Assembly (NCBI GenBank): GCA_964035795.1
Contig: OZ038321.1
Coordinates: 434,001 to 498,000 of the forward strand
Length of the DNA: 64,000 bases
Source: Pterobdella sp. o SKG-2022
Taxonomy: Eukaryota; Annelida; Clitellata; Hirudinida; Piscicolidae
Reading direction: 5' to 3'
The notes beneath the pieces were generated by a model that saw only the letters and a program-made list of their open reading frames with translations, was not told where the DNA came from and ran no database searches. Made by a program: the position numbers and the translations under genes. This document shows positions 35,525 to 46,790 of the stretch, piece by piece (within the stretch, counting starts at the first letter, position 1; each line of letters starts with the position of its first letter).

Positions 35525-37144
35525 TAGTTGTAGTAGTAGTAGTAGTAGTAGTGGTAGTAGTAGTAGTAGTAGTGGTAGTAGTAGTAGTAGTTTTCGTTTG
35601 ATATTCGATTAATTTGTTATTTGGATCTAAAGCAACTGATCCGATAGTTTCGGAAGCTGCTTGTAGTGATTTTAATGATAATAAAGTTGGTGGTGATGAT
35701 GATGATACCACCAACCACTCCAGAAACAGTACAAGGTGACAGAGAGGATCTTAAACATGAAAGAGTTGGTGAATGCTCTGAATGAGAGGAGGGTCGCTAC
35801 TTTTTCTAATATTTATTGTTTTTCATTCATTGTCATGATTTTTGTTTTTCATATTTTTTATTTGCTTTTTTGATTATTTTTTATTGTTTGGTGTTTATTT
35901 TTGTTATTTCAATTATTTTTTTATTGTTAAAGTTTCATTCTCCTATCCATTAACACTACACCAACCAACACTCCAAACCACACACCCCACCACCCTACAC
36001 TACACACCATCTCACCACCCTACACTACACACCACTCCACATCCCACCACACCACCCTACACACACCACCACACCATCTTACACACCCCACCACCACCCT
36101 ACACCATCTCACACCACCAGGTACTAGAGTTATTTGGTTCAGGGACAGCATGTGTAGTGTGTCCGATTGAGTCAATATTATACCAAGATCAGCTCCTACA
36201 CATTCCTCATAAAACTGGCGATGATGCTTTAGCTATCAGACTTTATAACCATCTACATGATATCCAGGTTGGTGGGAGGGATGGTGGGTGGTGGGTGTGG
36301 GGTGGTTGGTGTTTCCGGTTTGTTTGAGGGTAGGTTGGTGGTATTGTAGTGGTGATGGTGGTATGTGGTAGAAAATAGTGTGGTGATGGTTTGGGATGCC
36401 GGGTTGGTTGATGGTGGTGTTGTGTTGGAATTATGTGGTGGCTGGTATTGAGGGAGTCGCGTGGTTTGTGTGATGGTGTGGTGGGATGGAGTTGTGGTTT
36501 GCTAGCTGTTTTGTGGTATCGTTTCAGGGGTTTTGTGGTATCGTTTTAGGGGTTTTGTGGTATCGTTTCAGGGGTTTTGTGGTATCGTTTCAGGGGTTTT
36601 GTGGTATCGTTTCAGGGGTTTTGTGGTATCGTTTCAGGGGTTTTGTGGTATCGTTTCAGGGGTTTTGTGGTATCGTTTCAGGGGTTTTGTGGTATCGTTT
36701 CAGGGGTTTTGTGGTATCGTTTCAGGGGTTTTGTGGTATCGTTTCAGGGGTTTTGTGGTATCGTTTCAGGGGTTTTGTGGTATCGTTTCAGGGGTTTTGT
36801 AGTATCGTTTTAGGGGTTTTGTGGTATCGTTTCAGGGGTTTTGTGGTAGTTGGTTTTTTTTTATTATTCCTTTTTTTATGTTTTTGATATTTTTGCCATT
36901 CATTGTTGCAAAGCTTTCTAAAATTATTATTTTTATTATTTATTTTACATTAATCTTTTATTTTTATTTACCATTTGCGTGGCATCCTTTCCTTGAGGAT
37001 ATTATTATTATTATTTTTATTTTTTTATCATGGTTATTATTATTATCATAAGTTTTTTTGTATTATTATTATTATTATTATTCTCATCATCACCGACAGT
37101 ATGGCAAGTTTGAGGACCATCCGTGGGTGCACAGAATTGACTGA
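30524..37144 (+). CDS. BCAT2: Mitochondrial branched-chain amino-acid aminotransferase
   Basis: PLP enzyme that interconverts Leu, Ile and Val with their keto acids using glutamate/2-oxoglutarate. Eleven exons: 30524-30613, 30974-31174, 33347-33457, 33858-33977, 34246-34406, 34613-34700, 34991-35045, 35311-35399, 35724-35792, 36121-36267, 37100-37144 (TGA). Every phase agrees and gives about 391 residues. Exon 1 alone encodes a basic, Ser-rich, acid-free leader (residues 1-30) that fits a mitochondrial targeting peptide. Family blocks include [36 protein letters not shown], the PLP-binding Lys225 in [24 protein letters not shown], and the redox CXXC (Cys339/Cys342, CVVC) known from mammalian BCATs. 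Exon 11 encodes the terminal WVHRID. The symbol is given by homology; animals with one BCAT gene cannot be assigned to 1 or 2 by sight. Confidence 0.95.
32886..33006 (-). repeat. Hairpin-family element with terminal inverted repeats, BCAT intron 2
   Basis: Arms TAGAAACAAACACTAAGGTT and AACCTTAGTGTTTGTTTCTA are exact inverses. The core is on the minus strand (32922-32961): CTAGATAATGTAAG, CTCTTACGAAAAG, TTTCGTG. Confidence 0.85.
35150..35298. repeat. 20-bp tandem repeat, BCAT intron 7
   Basis: Seven units of ATCACCACCATCACCCCTAT, one with CCCCCAT. It ends directly before the exon 8 acceptor at 35310. Confidence 0.95.
35428..35594. repeat. (TAG)n microsatellite, BCAT intron 8
   Basis: Over 50 TAG/GTA units with a few GTGG and TTG interruptions, starting about 30 bases after the exon 8 donor. 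Confidence 0.95.
36508..36850. repeat. 22-bp minisatellite, BCAT intron 10
   Basis: About 15 units of TTTTGTGGTATCGTTTCAGGGG, near identical; three units read TTTTAG instead of TTTCAG. Because 22 is not a multiple of three, the array is open in several frames and gives false ORFs. Each unit contains a pyrimidine run followed by TTTCAG|G, which looks like a 3' splice site. Confidence 0.95.
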
Positions 37145-40100
37145 AGATCTTGTACAAATTTTGTTCCATTATTATTTTTTCTTATTGTTTTTATTATACT
37201 TGTATTTTTTATATTAGTTTTGTTATTTTTATTTAGTTTAAAAAAAATCATTTTTTCCAGTATGTTATTTTTATCCTTATTACCATTGTTCATCTTTTTC
37301 TTACCCAACCAGTGATTCTTGTTTTTTTCAATATTATTTATTTTTATTTTTATAAAATATATTTTTATTTTTATAAAATATATTTTTATTTTTATAAATT
37401 TCTTTTGGATCTGATGAACTAATACTTTTTCTTATTCAATTTTAAAAATTTATTTTAACCATAATAATATACACGATTCTGATAATATTCCACCAAAATA
37501 TTTTTTTAGCGCTTCATTATTCATGAGTTTATTTATAGAATATATTTATATTTAAATGCTTTTAAAATTTGTTTCATAAAAACAAATAATTTTTCAAATT
37601 TTTACAAAATAATTGAAATTTGTTTTAATAATATTCTTAAATTATATTTTAATAATCTTATGTTATTTATTTTTATAATATCCATAAATATTTTTAAATA
37701 TTTTCAAAAATTATTTTAATTTTAACTTAGTGTATTTTTCAAAAATCATTTTTCCAAATAATTAAAAGTTAAAGTTTCTTGTACGTTTCAAAGCATCATC
37801 AGAAAATATATTTCCAACTTGTAAAATAATTATTCATAAATATTCATTACATATTTTTTCATATCATTCAGCGATTCATAATGATATAAGTATCTTAACG
37901 AACGATAGAAAAGTTTTTTTATATAAAATATGGATAATGATTCGTTTTTTATTTTTAATGACACAGTCCTAACATTTCAAGATTTCTTTTATGTAATATT
38001 ATAAAAAATATTTCCAATATATTAATATTCAAAAATTATGCGCATCATATAAAATTCTAATGAATATCATGAGTTTTCTAATTCGGTTTTGCTCTAATTT
38101 TTGTTTTTATTTTTTGGCAATTTTTTATTTTTTCGGTAGTTTTTCTTAGAGATCTACATTGGAATCACTTCAATGTGCTCAAATGTGGGTCTGGCACATG
38201 TACAGTAGTACAAACTAATCAATGAGGGTGATAATGATCATATTTATTAATATTTTTATTATTGCTATTATTGTTTCTATTTTTATTGTTTTTATTGTTA
38301 CTATTAATTTTCTTTCATATAATTTTGATGAATGGCTTTTGATTTTATTTGTCAAAAATTATTTCAATTCAAAATTATAAATTTTTTTCACAAAATAATT
38401 TAATTTTAATCCAAATAATATTTATTTACCAAATAATCAAAACCTATCACACTCGAAGGAGACTTGTGCGAAATCCGGACCGCCAAATTTTGAGTTTTTT
38501 TTGTGGTTGTTTTCTTTCTATTTATAATATTTGTTTCCAACCTTTTTTTACTATGATATTTTTTTCTGATGTTTTTGATTTTTTTCAATGATTTTGCTTT
38601 TATTATTCTTTTATTTATTTCTATTGTATTATTTTTTTGATTTTCTGATTTTTTTACCAATCTTTTGATAAATTTTAAAAACCAATATTAAATCTTCTAT
38701 CACTTCAACGCAATAGACACAAAAACAAAGTTGTATTGAAAAGTAAACTTCTCAACAGAACTTGCATTATCCAGTACTGGATAATGCAAGCTCTGCTCAC
38801 TAAGAGCTTTGTTGTTTAACGAATCTTTGAGTACGTATATTATCGCTTTTCAATTCTTTGAGCCAAACATAAATATTCCAATAAAACACTTTGGAGAATT
38901 TTTACGTGTTATCGGCTAGATGACATCCCTAATTTTCCAGTTTTTTTTTTTTTTGAGGTTCATAACTTTCCAAGGTGCAACACCGCATGATCATGCCGTA
39001 TTTTCTGCAATCTTTGGATATATCGGTTCTGGTGTTTCATTATTTGGAACTTATTTTTTGCTATCCGTGTATTTATTTATATCACCACTATTATCTCAAT
39101 TACTCAGTTTTTTTGATAGTTTTCCAACGTCACTTAAGGTATAAAATTTTTTTTTGATTATTTGTTTCAGTTATTTGAAATTATTTTTTTTGTTTTTATT
39201 ATATTCGCGGTTGTTATCGAGCTTTTACTGGTGAGGCAGTCTCAATTGTATTTTTTTTGATGTTTTTAATCTAAATTTTTTTTTTATTGAATTTTCTCCA
39301 TTTTTTAAAATTTAAATTAATCACTTTTCATGGTTTTACCTTCATTTTTTGTTAAATGATGCAAAAAAAATATTTTTTTGGAAATTTGAAATTGTATTTT
39401 TTTGCGTGGGTTTTTTGATTTGTTAACTCGGAGATTTTGCTCGAATTATTCTCATTATTTAACCAGGTTTCATTGTCAACTTCACTTAATCATAATTGTT
39501 TCACTGCATCATTTGCAGTGGATTTCATTTGCGAAATTTTTTTTTAATATGTTTTATGAATTTATTTTGTCAAATTTGATTTTTTCAAAAATTTAATGAA
39601 GTTAATAATTTAAGTTCGATGCTATGATGACCAAGCTTTAGGACATCAATTGAAAATAAGTGAATTTGAATTTTAAAAAATTATCGATTGAATCTAATTG
39701 TTTTTAAATATTTTTAATGGAAATTATCCTAAAATAATTTTTTTAATTATTTATAATCAAAATTACTTTTAAACTCGGTTATTACAGCTCTATGGACAAT
39801 CAAATATTCTATCAGAGTAGATTTAACTTGATTTATGTCAACTTATTTTTGAATTTTACTTTGCAATAAAACTGAAATACACTCCTTGGTCTTTTTTATT
39901 ATATATTTCACTTTACCGATTGACCCACTATGCAATATTCTATTATATTTTTTGAGTATTTAAATATTAAACCAATTGTGCAGCCAAACCACAGTTATGG
40001 TTGACTTTATTGACTGTTTTAGTACACACAATCTCAAAGGCAAATCATACGCAGCTTCCTTTAAGCAAAAAAAACTTTTTTCCACGATTTTCCGTCGAAT

Positions 40101-40486
40101 TCGTGCAGAGAGTGCCCTAAATAACGGCTAAACGAATAGAAATCTTTTCCCAGTAGGGATCTTATCACGTCAAGAAATTTTTTAAACGCAAAAAATTTTT
40201 CCTTTTATTATAAAACTCGAAAGAAAATAACTTTTGGTCAAAATATTTTGTCAAAAAAATGGTCTTGCGAGATTCAAGATTCTAGGAAGTTGCATAAAGC
40301 AGGGTTTGAAAGATATCGTGTGAGATAGTCTGATATGTTTCATAAAAGCAATGCCCGCCCATTCTATATTCACCCAACTAAGTCATCTATATATCCATTC
40401 TTCTCACATTCATCCATCTATCTATTCCCATATCCATTAACCCATCCATTATTTCGCCAATCCACCCACCACCCTCTCCTCCATCA
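37145..40486. other. Intergenic, very AT-rich
   Basis: Separates the 3' ends of BCAT (+) and the minus-strand membrane-protein gene. The only structured element is the hairpin at 38716-38825. The ORF at 38920-39144 has a hydrophobic, T-rich composition and no splice or family support. Confidence 0.45.
38716..38825. repeat. Hairpin-family element, head-to-head copy
   Basis: Centre GCATTATCCAGTACTGGATAATGC at about 38763-38786 is a perfect palindrome made of two opposing core starts (TACTGGATAATGCAAG). Outer arms ACAAAGTT and AGCTTTGTTGT are weaker. Confidence 0.75.
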
Positions 40487-43400
40487 CTAGTCTTCATTTT
40501 TTTCTGCAGGTTCATCTTCCTCAGTCAATTCAATAACAGGGATGTTTTTAGGAGGGTAAGGTATTTTGTCTTTAAAACGATGCTGGCTCCCCTCAAAAAT
40601 CATTTGAGAATTTTGTTCATTAAAACTCTTTGAAGTTGCTTTGCTGTCCTGGTTCAGTTGCTTCTCTCCTTTAAACAACTTGCGTTTGTTGAAGGTGCCA
40701 GTGGTTGCGAGGTAAAGAGGATTGGTGTTGAATCGTCTGAGTCTTTTCCTCGTTCCCTGGTAACCCGGCCTTTTTTGACCTTTGGAGAAAATTGAGTTTT
40801 TATCTTCTAGTTCTGGGTCGTACCTCTGGAATTCGTTGAACAGAACATTGGACTGTTCATCTATGCTGTAGTCTCTAGGCAAGGTTGACAAAGTCTTCTG
40901 TGAGTAAGCTCGAACAAAACTCGAGACATTTTGTTTCGCATTCAAGTTTTTCACGGCAAGTTTATGATGTTCTGAGTTTTGCTTGTCGAAGTCTGCCGTG
41001 TTGTCTTGCATTTTGAAAAACTGTCCCCTCTTGTAATCGATTCGTTTCTTCTCAGCTTCCAAACTGACACACTCATCATAGACCTCATTGGCCTCCTTCA
41101 TTATCAGAAGCCTCTTCTTCATACTTATCAAACTCTTCATATTCATTCTCATCTTCTCATCCTCCTCTGCAGCTTGGTCCTCCCTGATTACACCTTGAGG
41201 AATGTGTTTAAAAAGTTTACTGTCCTGTTTGAGAGACATTGATCTTTGGTTTTCCAGGGATTTGTACCCACTGTCGTTTCTAAAGTTTTCCAGTTTATTT
41301 GTTGAGCCAACATTCTCCTCATTCTCTTCCACGCTTGTTTCCACTGTTGAGTTTGCTTGTATTTTGCTGAGAATTTCTGTCGTTTTGGGCTCTATGGAAA
41401 CTTCAATTCGGTTATATTTTTGTTTATTTTTTAAAAAATTTTGATATTTTTCTCGACGGAAACTGGACCTGTGAAAAAGATTTTTCGGATTTTCTTCCAA
41501 AGAAGAAGTTTTGATGGCGCCTTTATCGTCCATCTTAATGTTGCCAACTGACTGTCGCTTTGAGGCCAAATGCCCATCCAAAGATTCACAATGTACAGAA
41601 ATAGTGTGACGTGGTTGGTGGTCTGAATCGGAGCCGGAAGAACTATTGGCGCTGTCTTCAAGTTGTGAAATTTCTGATTCTTGATTGGTTGCGTAAAAAG
41701 CTCTCAAATCCCAAAGGTTGATCTCCTGATGACTACCTGCCTTGTTATTCGTGTCGTTCGTTGATGTGTTTTGATTGGATGCTGTGTTTTTTTGATTGCT
41801 TTTTGATTGGTTTTGACTTGTTTTTGTTTCTATCTGTTTATTTTCTGTTTCTTCTTCTATGTTTCGTGCTTCTTTTTTATTTGTTTTTGTTTCTATTTGT
41901 ATATGTTTTGCTTGTTTCTGTGTGGTTTGTGTTTCTTTCTGTAAATTTTTTTCTTCGTTTTCTTTGTGTTTTGTTACTTTATTTAATTTTGTTTTAACAT
42001 TTTTGATTTCTTTTTGCATTATTTTGGCTTCTTTCTGTTTATTTTCAGTTCCACTCAGTGTATTCTCTATTTCCTTTTTTTTATTGTCTATTTTCTGGTC
42101 ATTGTTTATTTTATTTTTGTTATTTGTTGTACCTCTATCTTCATGCGAACTCTCATCAATTACTCTCCCCATAGAATTATCCATTCTCGATGATTTGAAC
42201 TCACTCTTCTGATCTTTATTCTCTTTTTCATTCCCCCCATTTATCTTCATAGTCTTCCTCAACAACCCTCCCTCTTTATCCCCAAATAACATGGCCACCC
42301 TCTGCAACGTTTTAGATCTGTTTAAATTTTTCAACAACGACACCGATATGCTCCTCGACCGTCTTACGTGACTAGCCCTTCTCTGTGACGTCAGACACGC
42401 ATACGTCATCGACTTGGCTACGTTGTTTTTCGATAGTTTTTCATTTTTTTTGAATGACGTCATGTTAAATAAACATTTATGGGGTCGTTTGTGGAAGAGT
42501 GAACATCTTTGCGTTTTGTTTTTTTGTTTGAGCGGGATCTTGAAACTCTGGTATTTGTTGCAAATCTTCAAGTAGTTGTAATGCCGATAAAAGTTGTAGG
42601 TTCGCCTTCCCACTGGCTCTACCTTGACCCTCACGAAGGGCATTAACATCACGTGCTTTGACTTCCTCACGCAGTGCTCCACCGGAGTGTACTCTGTGAC
42701 GTCATCAATCGATATTTTTTCGCGCCCTTCAATGACGTCAAGAAGTGAGTTCAAAGTGGGAATGTCATCAATTTTGAAGGAGTCATCGAGGAAAGAGGAA
42801 GAAGGGTGGTGGTGGTAAAAAGAGAGTTGTTCTTCGTTGTGTTTTGGCGGTTTTCTGATAATGGTGATGAAGGATGGTGGTGGTGATGGTGGGATGATGA
42901 ACAGTTTATAGGGTTGAAATGTTAGCTTGGGATCATTATAATGAGATGTTTGTGTGCTGACTGAGGTTAGGTAAATGGACAATGGATTTGTGGAATTTAA
43001 TATACGTAGGTCATTTTTAGGGGAAAATAAAAAAATATTTCATAAAAAAAAAAAATTCTTTCCCACACCCACACCACTTTCACCATCACCCACACCACTT
43101 CCACCATCACCCACACCATTTCTACCATCACCCACACCACTTCCACCATCACCCACACCACTTCCACCATCACCCACACCACTTCCACCATCACCCACAC
43201 CATTTCTACCATCACCCACACCACTTCCACCATCACCCACACCACTTCCACCATCACCCACACCACTTCCACCATCACCCACACCACTTCCACCATCACC
43301 CACACCATTTCTACCATCACCCACACCACTTCTACCATCACCCACACCACTTCCACCATCACCCACATCACTTCCACCATCACCCAACATCATCACCCAC

Positions 43401-43575
43401 ACCACTTCCACTATCACCCAACATCATCACCCACACCACTTCCACCCACTAACATTTCAGAAACCTTCTTCTTCATGAAGATCTTGTAGCAGAAGAGGAG
43501 GAAGAAGATGGAGAAGAGACCCATTAAGATTCCCAATGCAAAAATTATTAAGGTCACGCGTGTAGGTAGAGACAT
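40487..43575 (-). CDS. Unrecognised single-pass membrane protein with long K/E/N/Q-rich tail
   Basis: Two coding exons on the minus strand. The first, starting at ATG 43575, encodes a short N-terminus, one strong transmembrane helix ([17 protein letters not shown]) and a basic stop-transfer KIFMKKK; its donor is near 43450-43463 (AAG|GTTTCT, or one slightly further downstream). The second begins after CCTCAG near 42958 and runs open for over 800 residues to the stop at 40487. It holds a Pro-rich start, a basic block with many Arg/Lys and Cys, a central low-complexity coiled-coil-like region of QKE, NKK and TQK repeats (about 41750-42120), and an acidic end. No known family is recognised. The exact first donor is uncertain because phase 1 is needed and the simplest donor gives phase 0. 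A 21-bp minisatellite fills the intron. Confidence 0.7.
43072..43446. repeat. 21-bp minisatellite in intron of the membrane-protein gene
   Basis: About 17 units of CACCCACACCACTTCCACCAT with TTTCTACCAT variants at intervals, giving a higher-order period of about five units. As 21 is divisible by three, all frames stay open on both strands, producing spurious Pro-rich, Val/Met-rich and Gly-rich ORFs. Confidence 0.95.
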
Positions 43576-44196
43576 TTTATCTGTTTCCTGTTTGGGAGAA
43601 AAGGGTGGGGGTTTAAGGAGGGAGGGAGATGAGAATGAGGTGAAGATTATTATGGCGGGAAGGTGATCATGGTGGTTAGGGGTGGTAATGGTTGTGGTGA
43701 TGAGATGAAGGAAGTTTGGAGAAGGAGGTCAATGATGATAATGATAATAATGATGATGATGATGATGATGGTGATGATGATGGTGGTGATTGTGATGGTG
43801 ATGATTATGATGATGGTGGTGGTAGTAATGTGTAGAATGAGAATAATACCACTAGAAGGAAAATGATACTGATAATTGGAATGGTCATGGAGGAGTATGG
43901 GAAATAAAAAATTTTCAGAATAAAAGCATCGAAATCTCAAATTTTGTCCAAATCTCCAGCCAGTGTCATTTAAAGTTTAATTGCTGCTAAGATGGCGGAG
44001 AAAAGATTAAAAAAATGGGAAAGAATTGATAATTTGCAGATGATCTGAGGATGCTTTTAATGGGAACGGATTGAGAATTTCAATTGGAAAAAAATAAATG
44101 TTAAAAATAACTCAAATGAAAAAAAAATGAATTCAAAAAGACCAAGGATTAGAAAAGTGAATAAATTTCAAAATGGTGTTTAATTGAGGGAATCTT
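43576..44196. other. Upstream flank of membrane-protein gene, ATG/ATG-type microsatellite
   Basis: Contains a (GAT)n/(GGT)n tract at 43730-43830. Candidate promoter region for the minus-strand gene, but no element can be named. Confidence 0.35.
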
Positions 44197-44430
44197 TAGT
44201 TGGGGGTGGATGGGTGGATGGATAGATGGAGGGATGGATGGATGGGTGGATAGATGGGTGGATGAATGGGTGGAAGAATGGGTGGATGGATGGGTGGATG
44301 AATGGGTGGATAGATGGGTGGATGGATGGATAGATGGATGGATGGATGGTTGGGTGGGTGAATAGGTGAATAGGTGGGTGAATGGGTGGGTGGATGGATG
44401 AGTAGATAGATGGATGGTTTGGTGGGTAAA
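44197..44430. repeat. (GGAT)n/(GGTG)n tetranucleotide array
   Basis: Interleaved GGAT, GGGT and AGAT units across about 230 bases. Confidence 0.9.
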
Positions 44431-44474
44431 AGAGGGGGGAGAGAGGGGATAGACTTGATAATGTGGAATGCCCC

Positions 44475-44545
44475 TTGTTTGTTATATAGTAATTGTTAGC
44501 TTCAATTGCCTAATGGCGCTAGATAAACAAATATAAGCTAGACAC
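44475..44545 (+). mobile_element. SINE 3' end fragment
   Basis: TCAATTGCCTAATGGCGCTAGATAAACAAATA-type sequence matches the end of the SINE at 49193-49375 (TTGCTTTTCTTGGCGCTAGATAAATAAATA region). Confidence 0.6.
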
Positions 44546-44897
44546 AGGTTTTGTACTTAAAAACCGATAAGTAGAGTGTGCTTGTGTGCTGTGAGTGTTC
44601 GCACGGTCTTTTATTTTTAGTTCTTGTTATGTTTCTTTACTCTTATTATTATTATTATCATTATTATTTTTATTATTATTCTTATTCTTACTAATTTTTT
44701 TGTTTTTTTATTATTATTTTTTCTTTTTTATCCGCCTATAAATAGTTTAACCATAATATTATGAGGTCATTAATAACGGAAGTAATAACATCGCTTATTT
44801 ACATAACGACGCTGTGTCATTTGCGTTAGAGCCACCCCCTGGAATAAATATAATCATAATAAAAATAATATAATAATAATAATAATAATAATGATAA

Positions 44898-44970
44898 CTT
44901 TTTAGAGACATCGTATGTAACTTTTTGCTCAATAATTGTTTGATTTTAACTTCAAAATGAGAACAAAGTT
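44898..44970 (+). repeat. Dispersed repeat, copy 1 (copy 2 at 46478-46530)
   Basis: Shared TTTTAGAGACATC, TGTA(A/C)C, TTTTTGCT and AACTTCAAAATG in order, 1.5 kb apart. Confidence 0.5.
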
Positions 44971-46477
44971 TTATATAGAAAAGGTTAAAAATAGATTCGA
45001 TAAATTATTATTTGAATAAAAATATGTAGATTATTACAAAAAAAAATATTCTAAAAATAAAAACATTGATGTAATAAAAATAGAAAGAATTAAATTTTTT
45101 GCGTGGGCGGTTGTGTTGATGTACACAGAAATAATTATTTTTTTTAAATAAGATGAGGAAAAGGTTCTCTTTTTATACTTGTTTGTTTTAGTTTTCCAAA
45201 ATTGATTCAAAAGCGTGTTTTGTTTTTTTTTACTCAGCTTTCTTCATTTCATTTTTTTTCTGAAGTCACGCATTTATGATTTTTTATCTTTTAAAAAAAA
45301 AGTTTCAAAATATTTTGAAAAAATTTTGATTTGAATTGTGTTTGTCTCATGGAAGCAATATTTACCACGCGTTTTCAAAACCAAAAAGAAAAAAAATTTC
45401 GAGTGAGTGGACTCAAAAAGCGTGAATTTTTAATGAGCGTTTCGTGTTTTTTGTGAATCTAAAATTTAGAAATTTATTTTAATAACTTTGAAATACAAAA
45501 AAATCAAAATGTTTGGAAAAATACATCCAAAACTGAAGTGAAAACAAAAAAAGTTAAAAATTTTGAAGTGTTTCCCGAAAACCTCAAAGCTTAATATCGA
45601 AACCAAATGCATTCCTCAAACGTTAACTCAACTCCATACCCATAAATCAAAATATAAAAATGACATCACTGAAAAAATATATAAATGACTTGGATAAAAT
45701 ATAATGAAAAATGTGGTGGGAAGCTTGGTAGCACAATTTGTGGAATAACTTTGAAAAATAATTTTATTTGAATATTTTTGTGAATAAAACCAAAAAATGA
45801 TAAAAAAAATAGAAAGAATTTTTCAATTTGAATATGAAACTTTCATTGACTTCTGCCACACATTGAAAATCTTCAATAGAGAAATACTTTTTGTGAGAAT
45901 TTTAATACTCTTCTCAACAAATTTTCCTCAATTTCGTATAATAATTTTTCAAAATATTAATTGGATTAACAAAAGTAATATTTTACTTTTTCAGAATTAA
46001 TTCCAAATTTATTTTATCTCATTGAATGCTACACTTTTTCAAAGTTTTCTAATATGAAGAGTCTTTGGTAACCGAATCAATCAAATTGGAGTCTCTAGTG
46101 ATTATTCGCTTCATAAATTTCATACCATTTAAGCTTAAAAGTGGTCGTAAAAATGGAATAAATCTAAACGAATCTGAATTAAATGAAATTGAATTCGTTT
46201 TTAAATCAAATTACTCAATTGAAATAAATAGATAGATTAAATAAAATGATTCAAAACAGAGAAGTTCTAAAATTGAATTTGTACCTTTTAATAAAGAAAA
46301 TTTTGGAAAATTCCCGTTTTAAACATTCACTTTTAAAATTTCCGAAAACTCAAGTAGCAATTCAAAACTCAGTTTTTCTATTCAAGAATTAAGCGGTAAA
46401 CTCTGCCAACAAGAATACTAATGGCGGAATTCCAAGTAGTTATATTGATTTATTATTCATTATCATGGTCTTTTAGA

Positions 46478-46790
46478 GACATCTTTTGTACCAAGTTTTT
46501 GCTTATAACTTCAAAATGGCACATGGGGCATACAAGTGGTTGTACCAATGTTTCATAAGGGAATCCCATTGACAAACCATTCTTCTGTTTTACGTGGTAT
46601 AAGGAAGTTACAAAAGCTTGTGGGATTTCTTGAGAATGATGATGAGCGTAAGGTAGATGGCAGAGTTGCAGAGGTTTGAGGTATGGTGAGAGAAGATAGG
46701 CAGTTATTTTAGGCTTAAAAATGAAGACAATGAGCCAAAAAATCTAAAATGGGTTTTGGGACAGTTGGAAGTCAGTTCAGACGTTTAAGG
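46478..46790 (+). mobile_element. Repeat copy 2 plus non-autonomous element, copy C
   Basis: The first 50 bases match 44898-44970. From about 46590 onward the order TGGTATAA, AGCTTG, GAATGATGATGAGCG, GGTATGGTGAGAGAA resembles copies A (14985) and B (57045), but is more diverged. Confidence 0.4.

Noticed and set aside
35334..35714. Poly-Thr, poly-Val and poly-Ser ORFs
   Set aside because: They are frames of the (TAG)n microsatellite in BCAT intron 8.
36486..36887. ORFs of 78-133 residues repeating [13 protein letters not shown]
   Set aside because: Translation of the 22-bp intronic minisatellite, identical in several frames.
38920..39144. Small hydrophobic protein
   Set aside because: T-rich composition, no recognisable family, no convincing splice context or start.
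42975..43478. Pro-rich, Val/Met-rich and Gly-rich proteins
   Set aside because: All are frames of one 21-bp intronic minisatellite.
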